The translations under genes were made by a program, and so were the position numbers. Shown here piece by piece: positions 1 to 10,071 of a stretch of 64,000 nucleotides of DNA. The notes under the pieces are model-generated. The model saw only the letters and a list, made by a program, of their open reading frames with translations, did no database searches and had not been told where the DNA came from. Source of the DNA: Parietichytrium sp. I65-24A (lineage: Eukaryota > Sar > Bigyra > Thraustochytrida > Thraustochytriidae). The stretch is from positions 1-64,000 of the forward strand of contig BLSF01000031.1 in the NCBI GenBank assembly GCA_012862575.1. The letters are read 5' to 3'. The number at the start of each line of letters is the position of its first letter. Positions within the stretch are counted from its first letter, which is position 1.

Positions 1-378
1 GCTGACGGGATCGCGGCTGACGGCAACCCGCTGAACCTCCACTGGCTCCAGTGGCGCGTGGAGGAGGGCGGCTGTCAGGAGGTGTGGCTAGGCTCCGGTT
101 CCGGGGAGCAGGAACTGGAAGGCTTCAAGGTCTATTCGATATCGCTCCGGCTCCTGGACCGCGAGGCGCAGAGAGGCGACCTGGTGGCCTCATCTCCCGG
201 TCAAAGCAGCGGCAGCGGTGGCGAAGACCTCAGCGGTGGCGAAGACCCCGAGCCGCACCCCATGCAGGGTTCGGGCCTGCTGGGCTCGTACGGAACGCGC
301 GCCAAGGTGGTCCAGTTCATGATGCCAGCGGGGTCGTGCTGGCACAGGATGCCGACAGCAAGACCAACGGGGACGTAA
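1..378 (+). CDS. possible 3' end of a GC-rich ORF open at the left edge
   Basis: The first frame is open from base 1 to a TGA at 376-378 and encodes about 125 residues with a fairly natural composition (hydrophobic and acidic residues mixed with Gly/Ser-rich stretches). I recognise no domain. The segment is much richer in G and C than the sequence beyond 1.5 kb, so long open frames are expected by chance on both strands, and this one may be accidental. It could be the tail of a gene or exon starting left of the window. Confidence is low. Confidence 0.22.
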   Translation, partial: ADGIAADGNPLNLHWLQWRVEEGGCQEVWLGSGSGEQELEGFKVYSISLRLLDREAQRGDLVASSPGQSSGSGGEDLSGGEDPEPHPMQGSGLLGSYGTRAKVVQFMMPAGSCWHRMPTARPTGT

Positions 379-807
379 GGTCGCCGGAGTCCACTCGGGT
401 CCACACTCGGGTCCGCGCAGGTACTAGTCTTGTAGGCGCTCCCGGACGACACGCAAGTAGACCTCCTCCTGCTCCACAGGACCCCGGTCGAGAGCTGCAA
501 GGATCGCCAGCCCTGAGCGCACGGCAGGCTCTCCGAGAATGGCGGCTGCGGGACGCTGTTCCGCTCGTTTCCTCGCACCTGCCAGGGCTTCCAGCAGGTC
601 TCGCTTGACAAGCGCGAACACGAGCGACTGGGATCATCCCTTGCCGCCGTTCCCGCCAGCGAGGCATCGTGATTGAGCGCGGCGGAGCTGCGCCTGGGTT
701 CTGGAGGCCCTGGAGGCGGCTCCTCCGTCCGAGCGTGGGACGACATCCGCGTGGATGACGACGGGGACGACGGCTCCGGGGCCGGCGGAAGGCAGCTGCG
801 GCACGAT

Positions 808-1296
808 ATGTTCGTGGACGGCGCGGCGGGTGCTCGGTCCGCGCTGATGCTGGCGGCCCTCTTGGGCGCAGTGGCGTTCGGCTGGAAGTCCGGCGGCGCA
901 GCGCAAACGGCCGCCGCCATACCCCTCGCGGCGTTCGGGGCCGTGCTGCTCGAGCACATGAACTCGCTGCCCGCCCGGCTGAGGCCCTACGAACCGCTTC
1001 TGTTCGTTGGTGTGTGCCCCTCGCTTGAGCTCGCGAGAGCCACGGACCTCCTGGCCACCCAACTCGTGCCCGGCTCCGCTACGATGGATGCCTGCGTCGC
1101 GCCCGCGGCCGTTGGAGTGCTGGCCCTGGAGTCCAGTGAAAGCCCCGTGCCGCTCTCCCCCACAACGCTGGCATTCAAGCTCGGCCCTCCTCCTGCTCGC
1201 GCCGGAGACGCGCAGATGGCAAAGAAGGCTCAGATCGCTCAGAACGCCCTTGATTCGTGGAACAGCCACGCGGGAACCCAAGCGGTGACACGGTGA
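808..1296 (+). CDS. hypothetical Ala-rich protein with one hydrophobic segment, in the GC-rich block
   Basis: The frame is open from 673; the first ATG is at 808 and gives about 162 residues. Upstream in the same frame is an acidic Asp/Gly-rich stretch that could belong to the protein if a non-ATG start or an upstream exon is used. A hydrophobic segment follows shortly after the ATG (residues about 12-40), then an Ala/Pro/Leu-rich part without recognisable motifs. A second short frame (about 1290-1451) overlaps its end and carries another hydrophobic stretch. The minus-strand frames over the same bases (201-959, 634-1320) look like shadow translations. The function is unknown, and the block may be foreign DNA. 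Confidence 0.28.
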   Translation: MFVDGAAGARSALMLAALLGAVAFGWKSGGAAQTAAAIPLAAFGAVLLEHMNSLPARLRPYEPLLFVGVCPSLELARATDLLATQLVPGSATMDACVAPAAVGVLALESSESPVPLSPTTLAFKLGPPPARAGDAQMAKKAQIAQNALDSWNSHAGTQAVTR

Positions 1297-1836
1297 CACA
1301 CCTCCCGAATCTGGCGGCACTGGTGACCTGCTGGGCGATCTTCACCACGGTTGCGGCCGTCGGCTTCCTCGACCGCGTGCGAGACCACGCGGGCCAGGGC
1401 CGCAGCGACACTGGAAGCGACACTGGAAGCGGAACAGTAGAGCCAAAATGAGGGAGAAGGGGTGGATGGCATGTCACGCATCGAGCGCGCCGAGCGCCTT
1501 GAGTAGGAGCTGGCGCTGCATTGGGAGGAGGCAGGGGCCTGCGAGAACTCCCGATCGTGGCTGTTTCAAATAAAGCACGGCATGACCTATGTGTCAGGAA
1601 CAATTTCGTTCACAATTAGGTCCAATCACTCAACTGTGAGTCCAGGAGATCTCCTCTCACCGTTGCCTACTCCGGAATAATGAGATCACAACATCATCAA
1701 ATCGAAATCTGGACTCTGAATTCTTTCGAAACTCTGTTCATGAAAACTGTTTCAACAAGTTGATTGAAAAACAAAACACAAGAACCCACCGAGAACCCGC
1801 TGGGAAGCAACCTAAGTAAAGAGGGGCATCAAGGGC

Positions 1837-2968
1837 GTGAACGAAAAGACCAAGCTAGTCGAGGAAGAAATCACTGCTGTCGGAGAAGAGAGGTCTGCGC
1901 TGGCGAAGCGCACGTGGAAAAGCTTGGACGAGGACGAGAAGGCCGAGTACGGAAACGACCCAGCTGAGTTTCGCAAATTTCGAGAAGGGGAGGTAACGTT
2001 TTTGCAAGACAAGGAAAGCAAGTTGCGAGACGAGAAAAGCAAGTTGCGAGACGAGAAAAGCAAGTTGCTAGACAAGGAAATCATTTTGTTACAAAAGGAA
2101 AAATAAAGCGCCACATCTCCCACTGAGATACTGGGGATCCTGGAGACGCTCTTTCCCAAGTATCCTGAGCTGAGGACGAGCACGGCTTTCTGTGCATCGA
2201 TTGATACCGAGAGGCACGCCATCTTTGGCCGCGACGAGCAATTGAAAGCCCTGTACAAGCTATGGAGTACGAGAATGTCAGACCCCAAGGCACACCCGAT
2301 TGTGGCGCTTTCTTGCTTGCCAGGGGCGGAAGACGACATTTCTCTCTCACGCGCTAAAGGACTCGACGTACGTGGACAAGTTTACGAGTGAAGACATAGC
2401 GCAAGAAGCTGAGGTCTGGGAGAGGTTTGCAAAGCGATATAAAAGCAGCATTCGGCTCTTTGTGACGTTTAATAGTGGTGCGGACCTGCTAGGGCAGGAG
2501 GCCAGTCTCCGAGGAGTACAGCGATTGACACTTTGGGTGCTGCATTCCTACTGGTTCGGGACAGAGGACCTCACTTTCACAGAATCTGCAGCCCGCTGGC
2601 TAGAGAATGCGGACGCACCACTATTTCATCGAGTGTTGGACCTCATCAAGCACGTGAGCGGCGATGTGGGCGTGTTCTTGACAGTCGATGAGCTCATCAA
2701 GTCAAACAAGTACTCTGCAACGCTTCCACATAACCTAACGGCGCGGACTTGCATATGGAGTTCCTGTCGGCGGCAGGCTCTTATTGTTGCCCTTGAGACG
2801 CCGTTGTGCCTTCGTGCTCAGGGTGATGTGCGCGTGACAACTATGCGGGGCAGCAGGACGACAAACTTTCTTTTCCAAACTTGGGTCGCCGTAAATGGCG
2901 CTCCGCCGATCCCACGAGTTGAGCTTACACGCCACGCCATTTTAAGCAGCGAACAGGGGCTCGTGTAG
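1837..2968 (+). pseudogene. broken Crinkler/RHS-like NTPase gene (fossil)
   Basis: The segment starts with a short charged coiled coil built on repeated Lys-Leu-Arg-Asp-Glu units (about 1980-2100). It continues with pieces that look like the P-loop NTPase part of the Crinkler (oomycete effector) and trypanosome RHS-type families. These include a stretch ending in a hydrophobic strand followed by Asp-Glu-Leu-Ile-Lys (about 2680-2700), which resembles the Walker B region of these proteins. The frame is interrupted a few times, so I treat it as a decayed copy. The family assignment rests on pattern memory, not a search. It is AT-richer than the block to its left and has no partner genes nearby. 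Confidence 0.4.
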
Positions 2969-5900
2969 CCAGCAAATGCTGGCTCATCTCCTTGAGCCTC
3001 GTTGCCTTCGTCACGACATCTCAGAAAAAGCACTCGGAACCCGGCCGCGCCAGAGTTGCTCTGTAAATCCCTCGATAGCCCACGTTCTTCACTGCATCTT
3101 CAATCAGTCCGCGCGTTTCTGAGAACTGATGCTGACATGTTCCGAAAGGCCGCGCAGTGATGCTTGCCCAACGTTTCAACAGAGGTCTTCTGTGACCGAC
3201 GACGGTGACCGGCGATTCTGTTTTAGAGAGTATTGCAGACATCCAGCTACAACTCCAGAGTGTGAAAGTGATGGTATAATTCACACTGCGAAAGAAACAG
3301 AACTCGGCTCCCAGTCACTGGGGGCAGGTTCCATCATTCACAATTGGCACAGGGACACAGCAGACCGTGTCCTCTCAATTGGGCAGTGAAACAGGCGCAC
3401 GCCGAGTCCACTCAGGCACGAACAACTGAAGTCCAGGTTTGTTTTTGTCAGTCCAGGCAGCTTTTGGTGCCAAGCAACGCTTGCCTGCGGTGTGTAACAC
3501 CCTTTCGCATCGTGCGAAGCAATATCGGCCTCACCGGCCCATGCCGCAATCCACAAGCAATTCGAGAACCCCCAAAACCAACTGACATGCCATCGAATTC
3601 GTTTCCCTCCCTCTCCCCTCTTCACCACATCTTTACCAATAACCAACACATATCCACCCTGCCAGTGGAGAGGATTGTGAGAACAGTTTTCACATACCTT
3701 TACAGTTGTTTTTCGTATACTTTCATTTACTTGTTCAAATCAAAATCGGCTGCTGCGCCCACTCGCTTGCTCAAGGACCCAAAGGACCTCAAGGATGATG
3801 ATGATGATCCTCAAGGTGCGGCAACGCTGGATGGTCGTGTGCCGCATTTTAATTTAAAGTGCGCCCCCGCATTCTCTCCCTTGACTAGTCATTTAATTAA
3901 AGGAGGGTATAACAGAGTGAGCGATGCCTTAATAATTTGGACCCAAGCGTCATGCCAATGCCCTTTGGAGCGAAGGGCAAGGCGCAACTGCCCATTGCAA
4001 GAATATTTATTTGTTGATAAGCGGCTCCAGCTTTGCTTACTGGCACTGAAAGAGTCAATCAGTCTTCTTGTTGTGTTTTCCGAACCCGCATTTCATCCAT
4101 CTCACTCTCGGCACCCTCACGCGTCCCTCTGTCCACAGCAGGGACATGCCGGCGTTTACTGCACAACGACCACAGCGATCGCTTGTCAGGCTGGTTAGGC
4201 TGGTCATGAAAGAGATTCAAGTGAGATCTGGTGGGCGTGTGTTGCTTTGTCAACATCGTCAACCTCCTAAGGCATCTCTCTCTCTCACTCTCTCTCTGTG
4301 TGTGGAGCATCTCTGCTCACAAACAATCTAACAAAATCGAGACCACTTAGACGAATACGTTGGCTGGTGCGGATGGAAATTGGACATGCTGCTAGAATTC
4401 GAACGCGCCATTCTCGAGCTAGATGTTAGAACCAAAGCTCAACGAGGCGATCAATCGATCAAGCAATCAATCACCCACTCCCCATGTCCTTGACTGGCAT
4501 TCCAATTCGCGAGTTTGTTGGCAGACAGAGAGCCTACATACATCAGTTGTCGCTTTTATTTGCTTCCCTCCCCTTCAGGCTCCTGAGAGTGTGCCTGAGC
4601 GAGTGCTTTCCCTCCCTCATCCCACTGACTGACTATTCGCGAAAGATAACGATCTCTAGAACGTTTCGACGTGCAAGAGCAGCGGTAAGTTAGCTTCTTT
4701 TCCTCGCTGTCAATCATACGTTAGGGTGCTCTTGCATTCTACAGAATGAATGGAAAGAATACTGTTTTGCTGAGTGATTGTTTGAACTATAAAAGAAAAC
4801 TCACAAACTCGTGAGTTCATTGTTTTTATTCTACAGTGCAAACTCCCACCGCGCCCCTTGACTGTTAAAAATCAGTACTGGCCTCCAGCGAAAACGTTGA
4901 TGTTATTAAAATAAAGTTTCCCTGTCAGTCACGATTTGCTGAACGAAGAAATCCTCGCTGGTCCCTTCTTCTCACTCTGCTTTTGGTAGTACTCTGAGGA
5001 TCTCTGAGAGCAAACTCAGATTCAGAGTTTCTCCATTTATCACTCACCAGTCTTCTTCTTGTTTGTTAAATTTTGATTTGTTTATGCATTTGCTTTCTTC
5101 TCTCGTTGAACAACGCTGCTGAGCGGCACATGTCACATGTCAAGCACATACTTGCACCTCTGGAGCAGCCAACGTGCACCAAGTTATTGCTAAACTCTAT
5201 GGATTTTACAAGCTAGAAGAAGTTCGAGATGACCTGAGAGACGAGGCTCAAAGTGGGATATCCTGCTACTTGTGACTCAGAAGGTCTCACTCAATCCACA
5301 ACCCTCCCTTTCTCCCTTGCTCCTTTTCTCCCGTCTGCCGTACCAGTATCAAGTGCCACATGGAGTGGATCGATCTCGCCTTTGGAAAGATGGGAAAGAT
5401 GTGAAAGATGTGAACGATGTCAATGAATGAAAGATAAGAAACTCAACTTTTAAAAAATCTTAGAATTATTGGGTGGAAAAAATGTGCCACCAGATCAAGG
5501 CACACGCCTCTTCGGAACGCCTCTAGCCGTTTAGGGTAGCCGCGTTATTATACGAGTCCACTGCGGTCTGGTAACAAAGGCGATGCCGCTGACGTGTGTC
5601 TTAGAGTATGGTGATAGCATGACGTCATGTGTGTGTGCGTGCACACGTTTGTTTGGAAATTGGCACGGGCCAAGTTTAGGTCCGTGGCCAAAGTAATAAA
5701 AGCAATGCGAAAAATAGAAAAATAGAAAAATAGTAAAATGAGTTGGTCTTCTGAGTCGTGATGGAAAAGAGCAGAGCGCAGCGCATTCGACGACAGTGGT
5801 GAACGCGATGCACGACTCGGGAGCCGAGCTGGGAGCGTACGAGTCGGCTAAGACGGCTGGAGATCTGAGTCGGCCAAGGAGCGTTTTTGGGCGTGCGTGC

Positions 5901-6840
5901 CGAGAAGCTGAATTGGATGGATGGATGGATGGATGAATGAACGAGTGAATGAATGAATGAATGAATGAATGAATGCTTTCCACAGCCACCTCAGGCTCCC
6001 CGACAGGCTAACGGGCCATGGGACCTTTCTAACTGGGATTTCAATTCGTGTCTGTGCTCCAGAATTCCAGATCTCCACTCGAGTTCAAGCAACAACGCTG
6101 CACACGCTCACACTCACACAGCCTTCTAGAGCGGCGCGACTGACTCTAGTGCCGACAACGGTGTGCGTTGACCTGAATCAGAGTTGAGATCACCTCGATA
6201 CAGTGAGCCCGTGGCTGACGCTATGAAGGGCTGTATTGGACCATGTATTTGCCAATTCTTCCTTTCGTAAATTGGGTTCGCCTCGCTGCAAGTAAACGGT
6301 CGTTGTATGAAACAAGTGATCAGTCAGAGCGACCTCACGGCATGACTGCCGTCCCTCTTTCACTGTCGTGATTTTGCGAAATGTGAACAGATTCATTCCC
6401 CCGTCTCCTCACAAGGTTCATCCCTGTCTTTTCCACACGAGGCGCACCTTGACGTTTAGTAATTCACTCTTCACCCACTCACTCTCAGTTGACATTGCTA
6501 CATTGATTTGACATTGTCATTGGCATCGCCGTGGAGGCGAAAGGCTAATGCTTACGCAGATTTCTGCCTCGCCTCTCACCCACGTGGTCTACCTGGTATT
6601 GAATCACACTCGCTTCTGTGGTGAGCGAGTGTGGGAGTGCCACTGTTTCCACTGAGCTGGATCAGAGGTGACTGTTGGTAGCTTAGTCTTTCTCTCACAA
6701 GATACTGGTCGAACAATGCAGGCAGGATGAGCACGGCAGGCATCAAAAGACTGCAAACACCAAACTTGAGTTGAAGCGAACAGCAAGCGCAAAGAAGCTG
6801 CAAAAGAGATTGACCAGTTGTGCCTATTTACATTCACAGG
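2969..6840. other. long spacer without a credible gene
   Basis: No frame here looks like a protein. The longest (3344-4198, plus) translates into low-complexity Ser/Pro/Leu text. The region holds a CT-rich stretch near 4270-4305, A-rich short repeats at 5705-5735, and the GGAT/GAAT run listed separately. The last 200 bases should contain the promoter and leader of the DOMON gene. Confidence 0.6.
5914..5974. repeat. tetranucleotide microsatellite (GGAT)n then (GAAT)n
   Basis: A run of about five GGAT units is followed by about nine GAAT-type units. Minus-strand frames across it read as Ile-His-Ser/Phe repeats and are not genes. Confidence 0.9.
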
Positions 6841-7575
6841 ATGAAGTTCGAATTGCTTGGAGCCTTCGCTGCTGGCTTGCTCGTCAGCAGCGCGGAAGCA
6901 AAGACCGTGGGAACCCTGACTTGCGACACCACTGGAGGAGATGACTCCGGAGACGATCTCAGCTTCTACGTCGATTTCTCGGTGGCAGACGATGTTGTGG
7001 ACATGCACTTCAGAATGCCGGTGGGAATGCAGTGGGTTGGAATCGGCCTGGGCACAAACACCAAGGAGACCGGATCATATGCCATCGTGTGGGTGAACGA
7101 AGCTCCAGATGAAAACAACCCAGCCGCAGAGACCAGCTATGTCACTGTGAGACAAGAGCTCATCAAGAGCACCACTTCAGAGACTTCCAACTATGGAACT
7201 GTGATTGAGGATTCAGGAGTGACAATTAGCAGCCCTGCTTCCACCACTGACGGGTGGAGATATGTCTCAGTGTCCCGGCCAGTGACTGCTACTGGGTTCA
7301 CTTTCCCAACCACAGCCACCACCATCAGCTCCTTCTGCGCATACGGCCTTGACGCTGGAAACGTCAGTGGCGCAACTGGCCCAACAGACAAGCACACTGG
7401 CCAAAAGGCAGGAGTGCCACTTGTGATGGAAACCCAGACTGGCATTACACCTACTGCCCCAACAAAAGCACCACCAGCGCCAACCGTTCCAGCTTCAAGC
7501 GGCACTGAGGCTGGGTTGAGCACTGTCAGTACATTCCTTGCATCAGTTGCTATGGTGGTCTATACCATGCTGTGA
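6841..7575 (+). CDS. secreted, GPI-anchored DOMON-domain protein
   Basis: The ATG at 6841 gives 244 residues and places a clean signal peptide at the N-terminus (residues 1-20, ending Ala-Glu-Ala). Residues about 40-165 look like a DOMON domain, the beta-sandwich that binds haem or sugars in cellobiose dehydrogenase and related proteins: a stretch reading W-V-G-I-G-L-G is followed by a segment ending Y-A-I-V-W-V. A Thr/Pro/Ala-rich stalk (about 200-225) leads to a small-residue site and a hydrophobic C-terminus, as expected for a GPI anchor. The protein probably sits on the cell surface, perhaps as a haem- or carbohydrate-binding protein. The ligand cannot be told from sequence. Single exon, flanked by non-coding DNA. 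Confidence 0.8.
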   Translation: MKFELLGAFAAGLLVSSAEAKTVGTLTCDTTGGDDSGDDLSFYVDFSVADDVVDMHFRMPVGMQWVGIGLGTNTKETGSYAIVWVNEAPDENNPAAETSYVTVRQELIKSTTSETSNYGTVIEDSGVTISSPASTTDGWRYVSVSRPVTATGFTFPTTATTISSFCAYGLDAGNVSGATGPTDKHTGQKAGVPLVMETQTGITPTAPTKAPPAPTVPASSGTEAGLSTVSTFLASVAMVVYTML

Positions 7576-8158
7576 ACTATTTCCCCCTGAGCAAGGCTCG
7601 AGTTTCGTTGAACTTTCGGAGGATGTTAACACCACCTGAGATCTTCGAACTGAGTTGTAACTGTTATATTGTTTCGCTTTTACTTTTCCTCCCGTATTCT
7701 GTCGAGATGCAGCCGTCGTTGCAGTAACAGCCTTGGCAACCTGAATCTCTCTGGCTTGTGCAGCAAACGTAGGTTGAGCAACTTGGCTTGTGGTTTGAAC
7801 AATTACGAAGTATCATTTTCTCTTCTCTCAAATTTAAAAAAAATAAAAATTATACGTCAAGACTCTCATGCACCAATTTTCATCTCAGCAGAATATATTT
7901 GGGTGTTCGAGAATCATAGAATTCGGAGGACAGCAGTGCGGGTATAATTATAGGCGCGCCTCAGTTACAACCCCCATGATGGTGAAGAGATTCGTACGCA
8001 TGTCGCGAAAACCCGTAAGCACTCGTCGAATGCAGTTGTGCAGTTGAACATGCATGAAGCGTATGAGAGACTCGCTTGCAATGATCGTACTTGTATGAAT
8101 AAAACTGAAATGATAGAACTCGGCGCCAGGGAGCGGATCCTTGCGGCGACAACGCACT
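7576..8158. other. convergent spacer, no gene seen
   Basis: This AT-rich 583-base stretch separates the convergent 3' ends of the DOMON gene and the oxidoreductase gene. It includes an A-rich run near 7830-7850. I see no coding or RNA signal. Confidence 0.6.
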
Positions 8159-9142
8159 CTAGGCAACGCGGAGAACCATCTTGCCCATGTGCGTGGAACT
8201 CTCCATAGCTCGAAACGCCTCTTCAAACGACTCCAGCCCATTAAAAACTTTGTCTACGAATGGAAGCTTGAGGACACCGCTCTCTAGGTGGGGCCAAACA
8301 TGTTTCTCCACTTGGGCGCAGAGAGTTGCCTTGACGTCGTCAGAATTTGATCGCAAAACTGACCCCGTAATTTGCAAAGACTTTAGCATAACTCTAGTCA
8401 TGTTGACCTTCTCGGATATAGGACTCCCAAGAAAGCCGATGATAACCAGACGGCCATTTGTGTTCAGCACGTTAATATTCTTCTGCAAGTAAGTTCCGCC
8501 AACCATGTCCAAAATCACGTCACATCGTTCGCACTCCTTTTCCCATTGCTGAGTTTTGTAATTGATGGCTAGGTCCGCCCCAGCGCGGCGACAAAAGTTT
8601 AGCTTTTCTTCGTTACCAGCAGTGGTCTGAACCAATCCGGCGCCCATGAGTTTGCAGAGAGCGATGGCCGTGGACCCAATTCCACTGCTGCCGCCGTGAA
8701 TGAGGACGCTTTTTCCGCGCACGGCATCGGGGTTGCCTGCAAAGACATTCTTCCACACTGTGAATACCGTCTCCGGAAGGGCAGCAGATCGCTCAAACAT
8801 GTCCGCCTTTGAATCCGCGCAGCGGCCGGTCAGAATTGGCAAACAATGCCGGGCATCAGCAGCCACATACTCCGCAAAAGCGCCTCCACTAACAAGCGCG
8901 CAAACTTTGTCCCCTTCGCGATATTTCGAGTCTGCTCCAGCATCCACCACTTCCCCGGAAGCCTCTAGTCCGAGTGCATCTGTCGGCCCTGGATACAACC
9001 CTTTGTGTTGAAGCAGGTCTGGCCGATTAATCCCGGCAGCAGCGACGCGGATGACCAGTCCTTGGGGGCCGGATACGCGAGGAGTCGCGCACGTGAGAAT
9101 CCCGCGCCCAGCCGAAACATACTTCATGGTCGCTCTTTGCAT
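8159..9142 (-). CDS. quinone oxidoreductase of the MDR family (TP53I3/PIG3-like)
   Basis: The 327-residue product belongs to the zinc-independent quinone oxidoreductase branch of the medium-chain dehydrogenases. It shows the N-terminal GroES-like fold with the Gly-Ile-Asn-Arg-Pro-Asp motif, the Gly-Leu-Glu-Ala-Ser-Gly motif, and the NADPH-binding stretch with Gly-Gly-Ser-Ser-Gly-Ile-Gly-Ser followed by an Ala-rich helix. The order and length match human TP53I3 and bacterial Qor. It should reduce quinones or enones with NADPH in the cytosol. The first ATG is at 9142 and a second, equally possible one is at 9127; the frame extends further only through a TTG. Single exon. Confidence 0.88.
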   Translation of the reverse strand: MQRATMKYVSAGRGILTCATPRVSGPQGLVIRVAAAGINRPDLLQHKGLYPGPTDALGLEASGEVVDAGADSKYREGDKVCALVSGGAFAEYVAADARHCLPILTGRCADSKADMFERSAALPETVFTVWKNVFAGNPDAVRGKSVLIHGGSSGIGSTAIALCKLMGAGLVQTTAGNEEKLNFCRRAGADLAINYKTQQWEKECERCDVILDMVGGTYLQKNINVLNTNGRLVIIGFLGSPISEKVNMTRVMLKSLQITGSVLRSNSDDVKATLCAQVEKHVWPHLESGVLKLPFVDKVFNGLESFEEAFRAMESSTHMGKMVLRVA

Positions 9143-10071
9143 ATCTGTCAATCAATTTCTTGGGTCTGAATGCAGCGCACGCGCATAATCAACGTTCCGT
9201 ACACTGTCAGTCTTTCCACCACAACAGCCCAAGATCCCGACAGCATTTCAAAGTCTGCACCGAGGAAAGCGCCTATACTATCACAACTCTACCATCTTTG
9301 CTCAACTATCCAAGTCTCAGCTGCGTTCACACGTCGAATCCACACAATCATCAAAACTCACAGTCAACCTCTGATCCACAAGAGCTCTCTAAATCTCCAA
9401 ATCTCCAAATCTCCAAATCTCCAAACAGCCAATGTTCGATTTCCACTTTCCACTTTCCACTATTTTAAAACTGTGCGATAGCCTCGAAAGAGCCAAACTC
9501 CAAACAACTCTTGACAACAACAACAACAACGACAACAACACAAAGACGTCCTAAGTACTTATTGCTATCTCTGCCTGTACACATACGCGTACATACGCGT
9601 AAACAAGCGTACTCTTAGCTCGCCGCTTATCTAAGCCTTAGCCTAATGGAGACGGACTGACTGTGAGACGACTCTTGCAGCAAGGGTCCTCGCTGTATAG
9701 TCCTCTGCTAACAGAACGTAGGACCCGCTGTTCTATCTCTGACGTATAGTATATCATTACTGGAACTTGTAGGATTGAGTAGAGTAGTGGAAAGATCCTC
9801 GGTAGGGTATGCTAGTCGGCTAATTAAGGCAGCGGAACCAAGATTCCGGTTCTTCGGTTCTCCATAGTTCCCGGTTCTCCACAACCTCCGAGCGTAAGCG
9901 TTCTACCGCGTATCACTATACCGAGCCTACCAAGTCATCTACAACTCTTCGCTAGGAACCCCGGTTTCTCCGCGAGTTTTCGTTTTCCGAAGAATTGTTT
10001 CTTGTGTTGGAACGCCACCTCCGCGCGTGTGCTTGCGCGCTTTCCCTTCCCTGCGTGCGTCCAAAACCATA
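9143..10071. other. divergent promoter region between oxidoreductase and phosphatase genes
   Basis: This 929-base spacer separates two divergently transcribed genes. It contains an 8-mer repeat of the AAATCTCC type at about 9391-9424, an (AAC)n-like run at about 9513-9541, and two ACGCGTA boxes near 9585-9602. No gene was recognised. Confidence 0.6.
9391..9424. repeat. short tandem repeat, AAATCTCC units
   Basis: About four head-to-tail copies of an eight-base unit lie in the spacer upstream of the phosphatase gene. Confidence 0.85.

Noticed and set aside
201-1320. Minus-strand ORFs of 252 and 228 codons in the GC-rich block
   Set aside because: Their composition (Arg/Gly/His/Gln-rich text) looks like antisense shadow of the plus frames, and high GC makes stop codons rare on both strands.
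3344-4198. 284-codon plus ORF
   Set aside because: Low-complexity Ser/Pro/Leu/Thr translation, no motif, and microsatellite-like DNA inside.
5531-6078. Minus ORFs over the GGAT/GAAT run
   Set aside because: They owe their length to the tetranucleotide repeat (Ile-His-Ser-Phe repeats).
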